Assembly: GCA_049975345.1 (NCBI GenBank)
Contig: JBNGDP010000001.1
Location: 62,001 to 126,000, forward strand
Length of the DNA: 64,000 bases
Direction: 5' to 3'
Source of the DNA: Oceanipulchritudo sp049975345
GTDB taxonomy: Bacteria; Verrucomicrobiota; Verrucomicrobiia; Opitutales; Oceanipulchritudinaceae
Of the stretch, positions 41,322 to 50,003 are shown in pieces. Under the pieces are notes generated by a model that made no database searches, was not told the origin of the DNA, and saw only the letters and a program-made list of their open reading frames with translations. The translations under genes were made by a program, and so were the position numbers. Each line of letters opens with the position of its first letter. The first letter of the stretch is position 1.

Positions 41322-43575
41322 CCAATTCCATCCCTTCCCGCACCTGAAATTCTTTTCCTCCGGGCTGGTTGCCGCCATCCTGCTCGTGGGCGCAACGCTG
41401 TCCCCTGCCCAGGATGAGGAGCTTACCGGGCCGCCCCCCACCGCGGCACCCGATTTCATTCCGCCTCCTCCGCCGGACTTCTCCCCTCCCCCGCCACCCG
41501 GAAGCGCAAGCCCGACCCCGCGTCCGGTCAGCCGTCCGGTCAACCGCATGCAACCGACCCAGGACGAGTTGCTGCAGCAGCCCTCCGAACTGGTGGACCG
41601 GACCGATCCCATGATGGCCGAAACCGTCGGCCTGATCCGCATCCCGGAAATGGGCACCAACGAGGTCCTGGAGATGCTGGAAAACTTCACCGGCAAGCCG
41701 ATCCTGCGCCAGCAGACCCTGCCCTCGGTAAAAATCACCTTCTACAGCCAGGACGCCCTCACCCGGGGGGAGGCCATCACGGCGATTGAGAGCCTGCTCG
41801 CCCTCAACGGGATCGCCATCACCACCCTCGGGGAGAAGTTTCTCAAGGCCGTCCCGAGCGCCGTCATCAACGCCCAGGTCCCCCGGAACTGGGAAGGCAC
41901 CACCCTGGATGCGGAACCTTCCATGATGATCTACGAGAAGATCTTCGAGCTGGACTTTCTCACCACCGAGGAGGCCGCCGCGATCCTCCAGCCATTGATG
42001 TCGCAGGGGGCCCCCATCGCCTTCGACAAGAGCAACTTCATCCTTGTCACCGACGCCCTCGTCAACCTGCAGAGGATCGAGCGCCTGCTCCCCATCCTCG
42101 ACAAGCCGGCTGACCTGAAGACGGAAATGCTCTTTTTCGAGCTGCAGAACATCAAGGCCGACGAGGTCACGCGCCGGCTCCAGCAGATTATCGCCGGCCC
42201 CCTGCGCAGGCAGCTCGAGAACAACACCACCGTCGATTCCGACGAGCGCACCAACCAGCTCCTCGTCTTCACCCACCCGTCCAACACCGGCCTGATCCGG
42301 AAACTGATCGAACGGCTGGACATCGATGTCGCCCCGACCACCGCCACCAAGGTCTACTCCATCCGCTACGCCGACGCCACCGAGCTGGTCGGCATCATCG
42401 AGCAGATCGTCAGCGGGCAGCGCCAGGTGCGCACCGAGACCGGCGGCGACGCCGGGACCCCGGCCGCCCAGGCCGCCCGCGCCCGCGCCGCCGCGATCAC
42501 CCGCCAGAACAACCAGGCCGTCGCCGCCGCCCGCGCCGAGGCCAGCAACCTCCAGTTCTCCGACTTCCTCACCATCGTCCCCGACGAGCGCGCCAACACC
42601 ATCGTCGCCTCCGGGACGCAGAACGACCTCACCTACCTCGAGCAGCTCATCGAGCAGATCGACACCCTGCTCGCCCAGGTCCGTATCGAGGTGGTCATTA
42701 CAGACGTTTCCCTCACCGAAAGCCAGCAGCGCGGCATCGACCAGTTCGGATTCAGCTACACCGGCACCGGCTTCGACATCGACTTCGAGAATCCGGACAA
42801 CACCTGGACGGCTTCGCCGGGCTCCTTTTACGGCATCTCCAGCGATTTCGGATGGGTGGACGGCAACTTTTCCATGGATGTCGTCCTCAACCGGATAGCG
42901 GAAAACGACAACATCAAGGTGCTTTCCGCCCCGACGATCGTCACCACCCACAACAAGGAGGCGACGGTCTCCGTCGGCCAGGAGGTCCCGGTCGTCACCC
43001 AGATCACGACGACCGACACCGGCGGGACCAACAACGTGAATTTCGTGGACCGGTCCCAGGTGCAGTACCGGGACGTCAAGCTCGAATTGAAGGTGACCCC
43101 CCTGATCGGATCCGACGGGGTCGTGCAGATGGAAATCGACCAGCAGGTCCAGGATCTGGGAACCCCCGTGGATGTCGGCAACCAGCAGCCCGCCCAGCCG
43201 ACAATCAACACCCGGTCGGCGACCTCCTACGTCAGTGTCATGGACGGCGGCCTGATCGCCCTTGGCGGCCTGCAGCGCCTCTCGTCGGAAAACACGCGGG
43301 GGAAAATGGCCGTCCTCGGGAGTATCCCGGTCCTGGGGAACCTGTTCAAAAGCAACGACACCACGACCAACCGCAACGAGTTGCTGATCTTCATCCGGCC
43401 CACGATCATCCGCACCACGGAATCGGCGGACAGGGATGCCAACAAGCTCATCGACAAGATGCAGGGATCAAAGGAAATCCGGGATTACCTGGAGGAAGGA
43501 ACCTTCCGCGAAAGGGAAGCGGAGGAAACGGAAACCGAGGAGAAGGATATCCGCCGCCGGAACTTCCGGCGGTGA
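41314..43575 (+). CDS. gspD: Type II secretion secretin
   Basis: 753 residues. A signal-like hydrophobic segment (about 14-30) is followed by a Pro-rich linker (about 40-70), then N-domains with KVYSIRYADATELVGIIEQIVSG and NTIVASGTQNDLTYLEQLIEQID. The C-terminal secretin domain has VLSAPTIVTTHNKEATVSVGQEVP, a VDRSQVQYRDVKLELKVTP block and VMDGGLIALGGLQRL...KMAVLGSIPVLGNLFKS, ending in NELLIFIRPTII. It forms the outer-membrane pore. Odd: an Ala/Arg-rich insert (AAQAARARAAAITRQNNQAV) in a linker. No lipoprotein pilotin is evident. Confidence 0.95.
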   Translation: MTDQFHPFPHLKFFSSGLVAAILLVGATLSPAQDEELTGPPPTAAPDFIPPPPPDFSPPPPPGSASPTPRPVSRPVNRMQPTQDELLQQPSELVDRTDPMMAETVGLIRIPEMGTNEVLEMLENFTGKPILRQQTLPSVKITFYSQDALTRGEAITAIESLLALNGIAITTLGEKFLKAVPSAVINAQVPRNWEGTTLDAEPSMMIYEKIFELDFLTTEEAAAILQPLMSQGAPIAFDKSNFILVTDALVNLQRIERLLPILDKPADLKTEMLFFELQNIKADEVTRRLQQIIAGPLRRQLENNTTVDSDERTNQLLVFTHPSNTGLIRKLIERLDIDVAPTTATKVYSIRYADATELVGIIEQIVSGQRQVRTETGGDAGTPAAQAARARAAAITRQNNQAVAAARAEASNLQFSDFLTIVPDERANTIVASGTQNDLTYLEQLIEQIDTLLAQVRIEVVITDVSLTESQQRGIDQFGFSYTGTGFDIDFENPDNTWTASPGSFYGISSDFGWVDGNFSMDVVLNRIAENDNIKVLSAPTIVTTHNKEATVSVGQEVPVVTQITTTDTGGTNNVNFVDRSQVQYRDVKLELKVTPLIGSDGVVQMEIDQQVQDLGTPVDVGNQQPAQPTINTRSATSYVSVMDGGLIALGGLQRLSSENTRGKMAVLGSIPVLGNLFKSNDTTTNRNELLIFIRPTIIRTTESADRDANKLIDKMQGSKEIRDYLEEGTFREREAEETETEEKDIRRRNFRR

Positions 43576-43586
43576 CCCATGGCGCG

Positions 43587-44174
43587 ATGACAACCACCCT
43601 GTCCACCCGCCTGGTTCTCGGGCTGCTTTTTCTTGCCGCACCGGTGTCTGCACAGGAAGCGGACGGGGGGTCCGCACCCAGCATCATCGCGAAATCCCCC
43701 TTCCTGCCTCCCGGATTCCAGCCGCCCGGCGGCGGCTCCGGCGCGGCGGCCCCGCCGCCCCAGGCCCGGCAGTATGAGTTTCGCGGGGTCTACGAGATGG
43801 GGGGGCGGTATTTTTTCAACCTGTACGACACCCGCCAGCAGAAGGGCAGCTGGGTCACCAGGGAGGAGTCCGGGGAGGACACCCCGAGGATCATCGAATT
43901 CGACAGGGAAAATGATGTCCTTGTATTGGATTCGTCAGGACAAAGGATCAGCCTCAACCTGATCGAGACCAGCGACAAGGTGCTGCCCCTTTCCGTGAAC
44001 CGCCCGGCCACCCCAACCGCCAGGCCGGCCGCGGCCCCGGCAACCCGCACCACCCCGCAGCGCACCGCGCCGGCGCGCCGGCGCGTCATCCGCCCGTCCG
44101 GCAGGAGCGACAGCGACTCCTCCACCACCCGGCGACGGGTCATCCGCCCGGTTTCCCGAAACCCCAACCGCTGA
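43587..44174 (+). CDS. Exported small protein, GspC/PilP-like, with repeated basic tail
   Basis: 195 residues from the ATG at 43587. A signal peptide (about 1-22, LVLGLLFLAAPVSAQ) leads to a Pro-rich stretch (40-60). A beta-rich core then reads YEFRGVYEMGGRYFFNLYD...WVTREESG...IIEFDRENDVLVLDSSGQRISLNL, the pattern of the GspC homology region/PilP domain that binds secretin N-domains. The tail (140-195) is basic with two copies of RRRVIRP. It sits between gspD and gspE, where a GspC role is expected, but lacks the GspC membrane anchor and PDZ. Confidence 0.6.
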   Translation: MTTTLSTRLVLGLLFLAAPVSAQEADGGSAPSIIAKSPFLPPGFQPPGGGSGAAAPPPQARQYEFRGVYEMGGRYFFNLYDTRQQKGSWVTREESGEDTPRIIEFDRENDVLVLDSSGQRISLNLIETSDKVLPLSVNRPATPTARPAAAPATRTTPQRTAPARRRVIRPSGRSDSDSSTTRRRVIRPVSRNPNR

Positions 44175-44179
44175 AGACC

Positions 44180-45874
44180 ATGACCACCACACCCGGCACC
44201 GCTGAAGTTTCCATCCTCAGTTCCCTTGATCCGGACCAGCGCGGCTCCATCGAGAGCGCGCCCCGGCAGAACCGCCTTCCCCTGCTCGCGCAACTGAAGC
44301 GCAAGCCGGAGGCGGAAGTCCTCCGGGACCTGGCGAAGGAGGCCGGGCTCGGGGTCCGCGAGGACTTCGAGCTGCCGGAGGACGCCTCCGAAATCCTGCC
44401 CCTGCGTCTCATGCACGAGTACCAGTGCCTGCCCTTCGTGGTGGAAGGGGACCTTCCCGAAACCCTGCACCTGGTCACGGTCTGGCCGCCCACCCCGGAA
44501 ATGGACGAATGGGTCTACGCCGTCAGCGGTAAGGATCCGGAGTGGTTTCTCGGTCCGGCGAATCGTATCAGCGACACCATTACACAGCGATACGGGGTCG
44601 GGGCGGACTCCCTTATCGAGTCGGACATCGCCACCGAGGACTCCGGGCGCCTCGAGGAGGTCGAGGAGGACGAGAACGCGGCCCTCATCCGTTTCGTCAA
44701 CGAGGTCATCGCCAAGGCAATCGACGACCGGGCCACGGACATCCATTTCGAACCCCTCAAGGAGTCCCTCCAGATCCGCTACCGGATCGACGGGGAGTTG
44801 GTCCCCATCCGCGTGCCGGACAACCTGATCCGCTTCCAGGGGGCGATCATTTCCCGCCTCAAGATCATGGCCAAGCTCAACATCTCCGAGAAGCGCCGGC
44901 CCCAGGACGGGCGCATCGTCTACAAGGCCAAGGGGACCGAGCTGGACATCCGTATCTCCACGATGCCGACCATGTACGGGGAAAGCGTCTCCCTTCGCCT
45001 CCTGAGCCAGAAGAACCAGCCCCTCTCGATGGAGGAACTGGGCATGCTCAAGGCGGACCAGAACCGCATCAAGCGCGTCCTCGACCTGCCCTACGGCATC
45101 ATCCTGGTCACCGGCCCCACCGGATCGGGGAAATCGACCTCCCTGACCGCCTTCATCCGGCAGATCAATTCCCCCGGACGGCGCATCATCACCGTCGAGG
45201 ATCCCGTGGAATACGAGGTCGAGGGCGTCAACCAGACCCAGGTGCACACCGAGATCGGCTTCACCTTCGCCAGCGCCCTGCGGCATATCCTGCGCCAGGA
45301 CCCGGACGTCATCATGGTGGGGGAAATCCGCGACTCGGAAACCGCGGACATCGCCATCCGGGCGGCCCTCACCGGCCACCTGGTCCTGAGCACCCTCCAC
45401 ACCAACGACGCCCCGGGGGCGCTGACCCGGCTCATCGACATGGAAATCGAGCCGTTCCTGATCGCCTCGGCGGTGGAAATGATCCTCGCCCAGCGGCTGG
45501 TGCGACGACTGTGCCGGAAATGCGCCCGCAAGGGGGATTACTCCGAACACTACCTGCGCGAATGCCTGCAGGCCCTCGAACTGGAACCGACGCCCGAGCG
45601 GCTCAACGCGAAGATCATGGACCCCGTCGGTTGCGAGGCCTGCCGCGGGCTCGGGTACCGGGACCGGGTCGGCATCTTTGAAATCCTCCGCGTCGACGAT
45701 TCCATTCACGAACTGATCGTCCAGAAGCGGTCCGCCCGGGAGATCCGGCACGAGGCCCTCAAGTACGGGATGACCACCCTGCAGATGAGCGGCTGGGACC
45801 AGCTCGCCCTCGGGCGCACCTCGTTGAATGAAATCATGCGCTACAGCCGCATCGAAGAGGAAATCGAGGAATAA
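44180..45874 (+). CDS. gspE: Type II secretion ATPase
   Basis: 564 residues. N-terminal GspE/PilB domain, then the ATPase core: ATDIHFEPLKESLQIRYRIDG, Walker A TGPTGSGKSTSLTAF, the Asp box ITVEDPVEYEVEGVNQTQV, Walker B PDVIMVGEIRDSETADIAIRAALTGHLVLSTLHTND, and the tetracysteine zinc motif (CRKCARKG and CEACRGLGYRDRVGIFE). It powers pseudopilus extension. It begins 5 bases after the GspC-like gene. Confidence 0.97.
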   Translation: MTTTPGTAEVSILSSLDPDQRGSIESAPRQNRLPLLAQLKRKPEAEVLRDLAKEAGLGVREDFELPEDASEILPLRLMHEYQCLPFVVEGDLPETLHLVTVWPPTPEMDEWVYAVSGKDPEWFLGPANRISDTITQRYGVGADSLIESDIATEDSGRLEEVEEDENAALIRFVNEVIAKAIDDRATDIHFEPLKESLQIRYRIDGELVPIRVPDNLIRFQGAIISRLKIMAKLNISEKRRPQDGRIVYKAKGTELDIRISTMPTMYGESVSLRLLSQKNQPLSMEELGMLKADQNRIKRVLDLPYGIILVTGPTGSGKSTSLTAFIRQINSPGRRIITVEDPVEYEVEGVNQTQVHTEIGFTFASALRHILRQDPDVIMVGEIRDSETADIAIRAALTGHLVLSTLHTNDAPGALTRLIDMEIEPFLIASAVEMILAQRLVRRLCRKCARKGDYSEHYLRECLQALELEPTPERLNAKIMDPVGCEACRGLGYRDRVGIFEILRVDDSIHELIVQKRSAREIRHEALKYGMTTLQMSGWDQLALGRTSLNEIMRYSRIEEEIEE

Positions 45875-45882
45875 GCCGGAAG

Positions 45883-47142
45883 ATGCCGCGATTCTCCTAC
45901 AAGGCCATCGACAGCAGCGGACGCACCGTCTCCGGTGAGGCCGAGTCCACCGACCGCAAACGGCTCCTGCAGCAACTGTCCCGGAAAGGCCTGCGCCCCC
46001 TGTCCGTGGATTCCCTCGGGGAACAGGCCGGCGCCGACGAGGAAATCGAGGAGATGGATTTCTTCCGGGAGTCCACCGCCAAAAGGAAGTTATTCCGCCT
46101 GAGGCGTTCCCGCGGCGCGGTCGCGCTGGAGTTTCTCAAGCGCGTGCACGTCCTCCTTTCCTCCGGCATGTCGATCGGGGATGCCGTCAGCCTGCTGGGC
46201 CGCCGGCTTTCGGATCCCCAGATGAAGGAGCTCTGCGAGTCGATCTGGCGGCGGCTGAGCGAGGGGCAGACCCTCGCCTTTGCCATGCGCGCCGGGGAAG
46301 GGGTGTTCTCGCCTTCCACCATCCACCTCGTCGAGGCCGGGGAGACCAGCGGCAACCTGCAGCCGGTATTGGAACGCGTCGTCGCGTACCTCGAGGAGGC
46401 CCGCGATGTCCGCAAACGCCTGATCGGCAACCTCACCTACCCGGCCTTCGTCCTTTCCACGGCGCTGGTCGTGATCATCATTCTCCTGACTTTCCTTCTT
46501 CCACGAATCCAGGAAATGCTTGACCAACTGGGCGGGGAACTGCCCCTGATCACCAAGCTCCTGATCGGCGGGTCCGAGGCCACGATCGCCTACGGTCCCT
46601 ACGTGCTGGCCGTCCTCGTCGCCCTCGGGATCAGCGTCCGCCAATGGCGGCGGACCCAGTCCGGCCAGCGCAAGACCGATCTCTGGCTGCTGCGCCTTCC
46701 CATCATCGGGCGGATTTACCTGTATTCGAATATTTATGGCACCACCAACCTGATGTCGACCCTCCTCGGCAGCGGGGTCAACACCACCGAAACCCTGCGC
46801 CTCGTTGAACGAACCATCAACAACCTCATCCTGCGTGGAAAATTCGCCTCCGCCCGCAAGCAGATCCAGGAGGGGGTTTCCATGGCCACCGCCATCCAGC
46901 GGGTCCACTACATGCCCGACATCGCCATGGATATCCTCACCGTCGGGGAAAACACCGGCAACATCGTCAACAGCCTCAATGACATCAACAAGATCTACCG
47001 TGAGGAGCTGACCAAGTCGCTCAACATCCTCACCAACGCCACCGTCGCCATCGCCCTCGGCGGGGCCATCTTCCTCGTCGCGGTCATCGCCATCAGCGTC
47101 GTCTTCAGCGTCCTCAGCGTCGGCCAGTCACTGCAACTGTAA
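45883..47142 (+). CDS. gspF: Type II secretion inner-membrane platform protein
   Basis: 419 residues. N-terminal YKAIDSSGRTVSGEAESTDR (GspF start), two GspF domains, each with a cytoplasmic helical bundle and membrane segments: first with FLKRVHVLLSSGMSIGDAVSLL, LVEAGETSGNLQPVLERVVAYLE and YPAFVLSTALVVIIILLTFLLPRI; second with TNLMSTLLGSGVNTTETLRLVE and MDILTVGENTGNIVNSLNDI and final IFLVAVIAISVVFSVL. Last T2SS gene here; no prepilin peptidase (GspO) follows. Confidence 0.96.
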   Translation: MPRFSYKAIDSSGRTVSGEAESTDRKRLLQQLSRKGLRPLSVDSLGEQAGADEEIEEMDFFRESTAKRKLFRLRRSRGAVALEFLKRVHVLLSSGMSIGDAVSLLGRRLSDPQMKELCESIWRRLSEGQTLAFAMRAGEGVFSPSTIHLVEAGETSGNLQPVLERVVAYLEEARDVRKRLIGNLTYPAFVLSTALVVIIILLTFLLPRIQEMLDQLGGELPLITKLLIGGSEATIAYGPYVLAVLVALGISVRQWRRTQSGQRKTDLWLLRLPIIGRIYLYSNIYGTTNLMSTLLGSGVNTTETLRLVERTINNLILRGKFASARKQIQEGVSMATAIQRVHYMPDIAMDILTVGENTGNIVNSLNDINKIYREELTKSLNILTNATVAIALGGAIFLVAVIAISVVFSVLSVGQSLQL

Positions 47143-47278
47143 TCCCGCCGCGACCCCTCCCGGTTGGCCGTCTGATTTTTTGTTTTGCACATTCAGGATT
47201 GCGGGTTAGGCTGTCCAATCCACGTCCTACGGGTGCATCCCTGTCATCCGGATGGACTTGTGGGAATCCGTTCAAATC
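47143..47278 (+). promoter_or_regulatory. Spacer with possible gspF terminator and galM promoter
   Basis: Between gspF and galM. CGG-TTGG-CCG (47161-47170) is a very small hairpin followed by a T-rich stretch (47175-47186), at best a weak terminator. TTGCAC (47185-47190) and TAGGCT (47207-47212), 16 bases apart, form a poor promoter candidate. Nothing else was seen. Confidence 0.3.
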
Positions 47279-48349
47279 ATGCTTGAAGCCATACACGAAG
47301 AAACGGTCGGCCACACCGGGGACGGCCATCCCATTCAGGCCTACACGCTGCAAAACGAAAGGGGCCTGCGGGCCACCTTCCTGAATTACGGGGGAATCCT
47401 TGTTGAACTGGAGGTTCCGGACCGGATCGGGCTTCCAGACGACGTGACCCTCGGGCTGGACGCGGTCGAGGAATACGTGCAGAACAACCAGCCCTATTTC
47501 GGGGCCCTCGTCGGGCGCTTCGCCAACCGCATCGCACACGGGACCTTCACCCTGGACGGAAAGGCCTACCGCCTGCCCCTCAACGAGGAACACGGCCACC
47601 TGCACGGCGGCCCGGAGGGATTTTCCCACAAACTCTTCGAGGGAAGCATCCGCGAGGGGAAGCACGGGCAGGTACTGGTCCTTTCCCACACGAGCCCCGA
47701 CGGGGAAATGGGTTATCCGGGAACCCTGCGGCTGGAGGTTGCCATTTCCCTGACCCCGGAAAACGGCTTGCGCTATGAATACACGGCAACCAGCGACAAG
47801 CCGACCATCGTCAACCTGACCGCGCATCCCTACTTCAACCTGGCCGGCCAGGAATCCGGAACGGTGCGCCAGCACCTCGTGAAGATCGAGGCGGACGCCT
47901 ACCTGCCGACGACGGAAGACACGAACACCCCGACCGGCCAGCTCGAGTCCGTGAGCGACAGCCCCTTTGATTTCCGGGAACCGCACCCGCTGGATCCCCG
48001 CCTGGATTCACCGAACGCCCAGGTCGAGAAGTGTGGCGGCTTCGACCACACCTTTGTCTTACGGAAGAACCGGGACTTCGGCGATCCGGTGGCCACCGTC
48101 GTCGAGGAATCCAGCGGACGGAAAATGGAGGTCTACACCTCCGAACCCGGAATCCAGTTCTACACGGGCAATTCCCTCGACGGGACCCTTGCCGGGAAAA
48201 ACGGATACTTTTACCCGAAGCACGCCGGGCTCTGCCTGGAAACCCAGCACTTCCCCGATGCCCCGAACCATGAGCATTTCCCGTCCACCCGCCTCGATCC
48301 CGGGGACACCTTCCTGAGCTTCACCGAGTACCGCTTCGGCACGGTGTGA
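47279..48349 (+). CDS. galM: Aldose 1-epimerase
   Basis: 356 residues of a beta-sandwich mutarotase that interconverts alpha and beta anomers of glucose/galactose. Catalytic His in EHGHLHGG, His in NLTAHPYFNLAG and Glu in LCLETQHFPDAPNH are in place, along with LNYGGILVELEVPDR and GRFANRIAHG. The ATG at 47279 gives the family N-terminus; one at 47252 is also in frame. No signal peptide. It precedes a palindromic element of about 166 bases. Confidence 0.95.
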   Translation: MLEAIHEETVGHTGDGHPIQAYTLQNERGLRATFLNYGGILVELEVPDRIGLPDDVTLGLDAVEEYVQNNQPYFGALVGRFANRIAHGTFTLDGKAYRLPLNEEHGHLHGGPEGFSHKLFEGSIREGKHGQVLVLSHTSPDGEMGYPGTLRLEVAISLTPENGLRYEYTATSDKPTIVNLTAHPYFNLAGQESGTVRQHLVKIEADAYLPTTEDTNTPTGQLESVSDSPFDFREPHPLDPRLDSPNAQVEKCGGFDHTFVLRKNRDFGDPVATVVEESSGRKMEVYTSEPGIQFYTGNSLDGTLAGKNGYFYPKHAGLCLETQHFPDAPNHEHFPSTRLDPGDTFLSFTEYRFGTV

Positions 48350-48367
48350 TACCAATTCGAAACAGGT

Positions 48368-48533
48368 TTGCCTGAGTGCCGGCACCCATGGCACAGCCTT
48401 GCGAAGAAGTTTCTGGCCAACCGTTCCGACCCGAAGGGTCATCAGAAACAGCCCTTCGGGCTGGAAGGGTTGGCCAAGGCACGCTGCAGATGGATCCGAA
48501 AGCACGCCTGCCTCACGTTTGGCATTCAGGCAA
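48368..48533. repeat. Palindromic MITE-like element with terminal inverted repeats
   Basis: The ends are TTGCCTGAGTGCC (48368-48380) and GGCATTCAGGCAA (48521-48533): 13-base terminal inverted repeats with one mismatch. In the centre, 48414-48438 and 48452-48476 are 25-base inverted arms with three mismatches and a 13-base loop. It lies between convergent galM and lpxA, so it could also act as a two-way terminator. No target duplication is obvious at the edges and no coding sequence is apparent. Confidence 0.6.
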
Positions 48534-48560
48534 TCTACAATGGATTTGGCGTAAGGGGTC

Positions 48561-49340
48561 TCAAGCCAGGCCGCGCTGGCTTTGGCGCATGAAACAGATG
48601 GCCTGCTCGATGAGGGGATCGCTCCCCAGCTGCCCGGCCTCGAGCGCCTCCATGGCCTGCCGCCGGTTCAGGCCCTTGCGGAAGACCAGCTTGAAGATGC
48701 GCGCGCCCAGTTGGATTTCCTCCTCGCTGAAACCGCAACGCTGCATGCCCACCTTGTTGAGGGTCCGGTGCGTGGCCGGGTAGCCCTCCGCCAGCATGTG
48801 CGGCATCACGTCCTGCAGGAGCTTGCAGCATCCACCGATCATGGCCCCCGTTCCGACCTGGCAGAACTGGTGCACCGCGGTCAGCCCGCCGATGACGACG
48901 TGGCTGCCCACCCGCACATGCCCCCCGAGGGTGGCGTTGTTGCTGAAGACGCAGTGGTCGCCGACCGTGCTCTCGTGCCCGATATGGCTGTAGGCGCAGA
49001 AGAGGTTGTGCGAACCGATCCGGGTCGCCTTGTCGGCGAATGTGGCCGGGTGCACGGAACTGAATTCCCGGAAAATGTTTTCGCTTCCGATCAGGACCGG
49101 GGCCTCCTCGCCGGTCCATTTCTTGTCCTGGGTACGGCCGCCGATCAGCGCGTAGGGAAAAACCTCGTTCCCCGGCCCCATGGTGGTCCTCCCCTCGACC
49201 GTGGCGTGATGATGCAGGCGGCAAGCCGGCCCCAGCTTCACCAGCGGCCCGACATAGGCGTAGGCGCCGACCCTGACGCCGTCCGCCAGTTCAGCACCGT
49301 CCTCAATGACGGCCGTGGGGTGAATAAGGGAGCTTTCCAT
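48561..49340 (-). CDS. lpxA: UDP-N-acetylglucosamine acyltransferase
   Basis: 259 residues: the first enzyme of lipid A synthesis, transferring a 3-hydroxyacyl chain from ACP to UDP-GlcNAc. Hexapeptide repeats of a left-handed beta-helix run to about residue 190 (IHPTAVIEDGAELADGVRVG, CRLHHHATVEG, LFCAYSHIGHESTVGDHC with the catalytic His, FSNNATLGGHVRVGSHVVIGG). The C-terminal helical part with RNKVGMQR-like TLNKVGMQRCGFSEEEI is family-typical. It starts 14 bases after efp in the same direction. Confidence 0.96.
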   Translation of the reverse strand: MESSLIHPTAVIEDGAELADGVRVGAYAYVGPLVKLGPACRLHHHATVEGRTTMGPGNEVFPYALIGGRTQDKKWTGEEAPVLIGSENIFREFSSVHPATFADKATRIGSHNLFCAYSHIGHESTVGDHCVFSNNATLGGHVRVGSHVVIGGLTAVHQFCQVGTGAMIGGCCKLLQDVMPHMLAEGYPATHRTLNKVGMQRCGFSEEEIQLGARIFKLVFRKGLNRRQAMEALEAGQLGSDPLIEQAICFMRQSQRGLA

Positions 49341-49354
49341 GGGGCACCCCTGCG

Positions 49355-49912
49355 CTAGACGCGGCCGAGGTAGCTCTTGTTGTCGGTGGAGACCTTGATG
49401 CGGTCGCCGGTCTTGATGAAGAGCGGTGTCTGGATGATCAGGCCGGTGGAAACGGTCACCGGCTTCATGGCGGCGCCCGAGGTGTCCCCCCGGATGGCGT
49501 CGGGGGCCTCTGTCACCTGCATCTCCACGGAGGCCGGGAGCTGGACCTGCACCGGTTCCCCGTCGACGAACAACACGTCCACCGAATTCCCCTCGGATAG
49601 GAAATCCTTCGCGTCGTCGATCAACCGGTCGCTCAGGACAACGTCCTCGAAGGTTTCGGGATCCATGAAGTGCCAGCCTTCCTGGTCGACGTAGCTAAGC
49701 TCCATTTTCCTCGTGTCGGTCGTGAGGATGTCGACCGAGTCGGTACTGCGCAGCTTGGTCGTCGTGCTGGAACCGCTGCTCAGGTTGCGGAGGGTGACCT
49801 GCACAAAGCCAGCCTGGCGTCCCTGGGTGCGGTGCTGCATTTCCAGAACGAGATGGGGCGTGCCATTGTAAAGGATGACCTTGCCTTTGCGGATATCTGT
49901 GGGTGATGCCAT
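49355..49912 (-). CDS. efp: Elongation factor P
   Basis: 185 residues of the three-domain EF-P that rescues ribosomes stalled on polyproline. Domain I starts MASPTDIRKGKVILYNG; the modified loop reads MQHRTQGRQAGFVQVTLRNL. By alignment, the tip residue (Lys34 in E. coli) is an Arg here, within GRQAG. Domains II and III (MDPETFEDVVL, TGLIIQTPLFIKTGDRIKVST) are complete. Arg at the tip is known in EarP-rhamnosylated EF-Ps, though the flanking residues are different here and no earP is in the window. Proline-rich T2SS proteins encoded nearby would need EF-P. Confidence 0.95.
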   Translation of the reverse strand: MASPTDIRKGKVILYNGTPHLVLEMQHRTQGRQAGFVQVTLRNLSSGSSTTTKLRSTDSVDILTTDTRKMELSYVDQEGWHFMDPETFEDVVLSDRLIDDAKDFLSEGNSVDVLFVDGEPVQVQLPASVEMQVTEAPDAIRGDTSGAAMKPVTVSTGLIIQTPLFIKTGDRIKVSTDNKSYLGRV

Positions 49913-50003
49913 GATTCGATAGTGGATATGTTTGAAAGAGGGTCAAACCATCCTCCTCGAAGTCTGTCAATACCGCTGAGATTCAGGCCTTTACAAGGTC
50001 CAA
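49913..50003. promoter_or_regulatory. Divergent efp/lpxC-fabZ spacer
   Basis: A 91-base gap that must hold promoters for both directions. I could not fix a convincing -35/-10 pair. An AAGG at 49995-49998 is a ribosome-binding candidate for the ATG at 50004. No repeats. Confidence 0.3.

Noticed and set aside
42326..42898. Pro/Ser-rich open frame inside gspD
   Set aside because: Out-of-frame shadow of GCC/CGC-rich secretin codons.
42852..43586. In-frame upstream extension of the GspC-like gene, running through gspD
   Set aside because: It overlaps the conserved secretin domain in another frame; the signal peptide begins at 43587.
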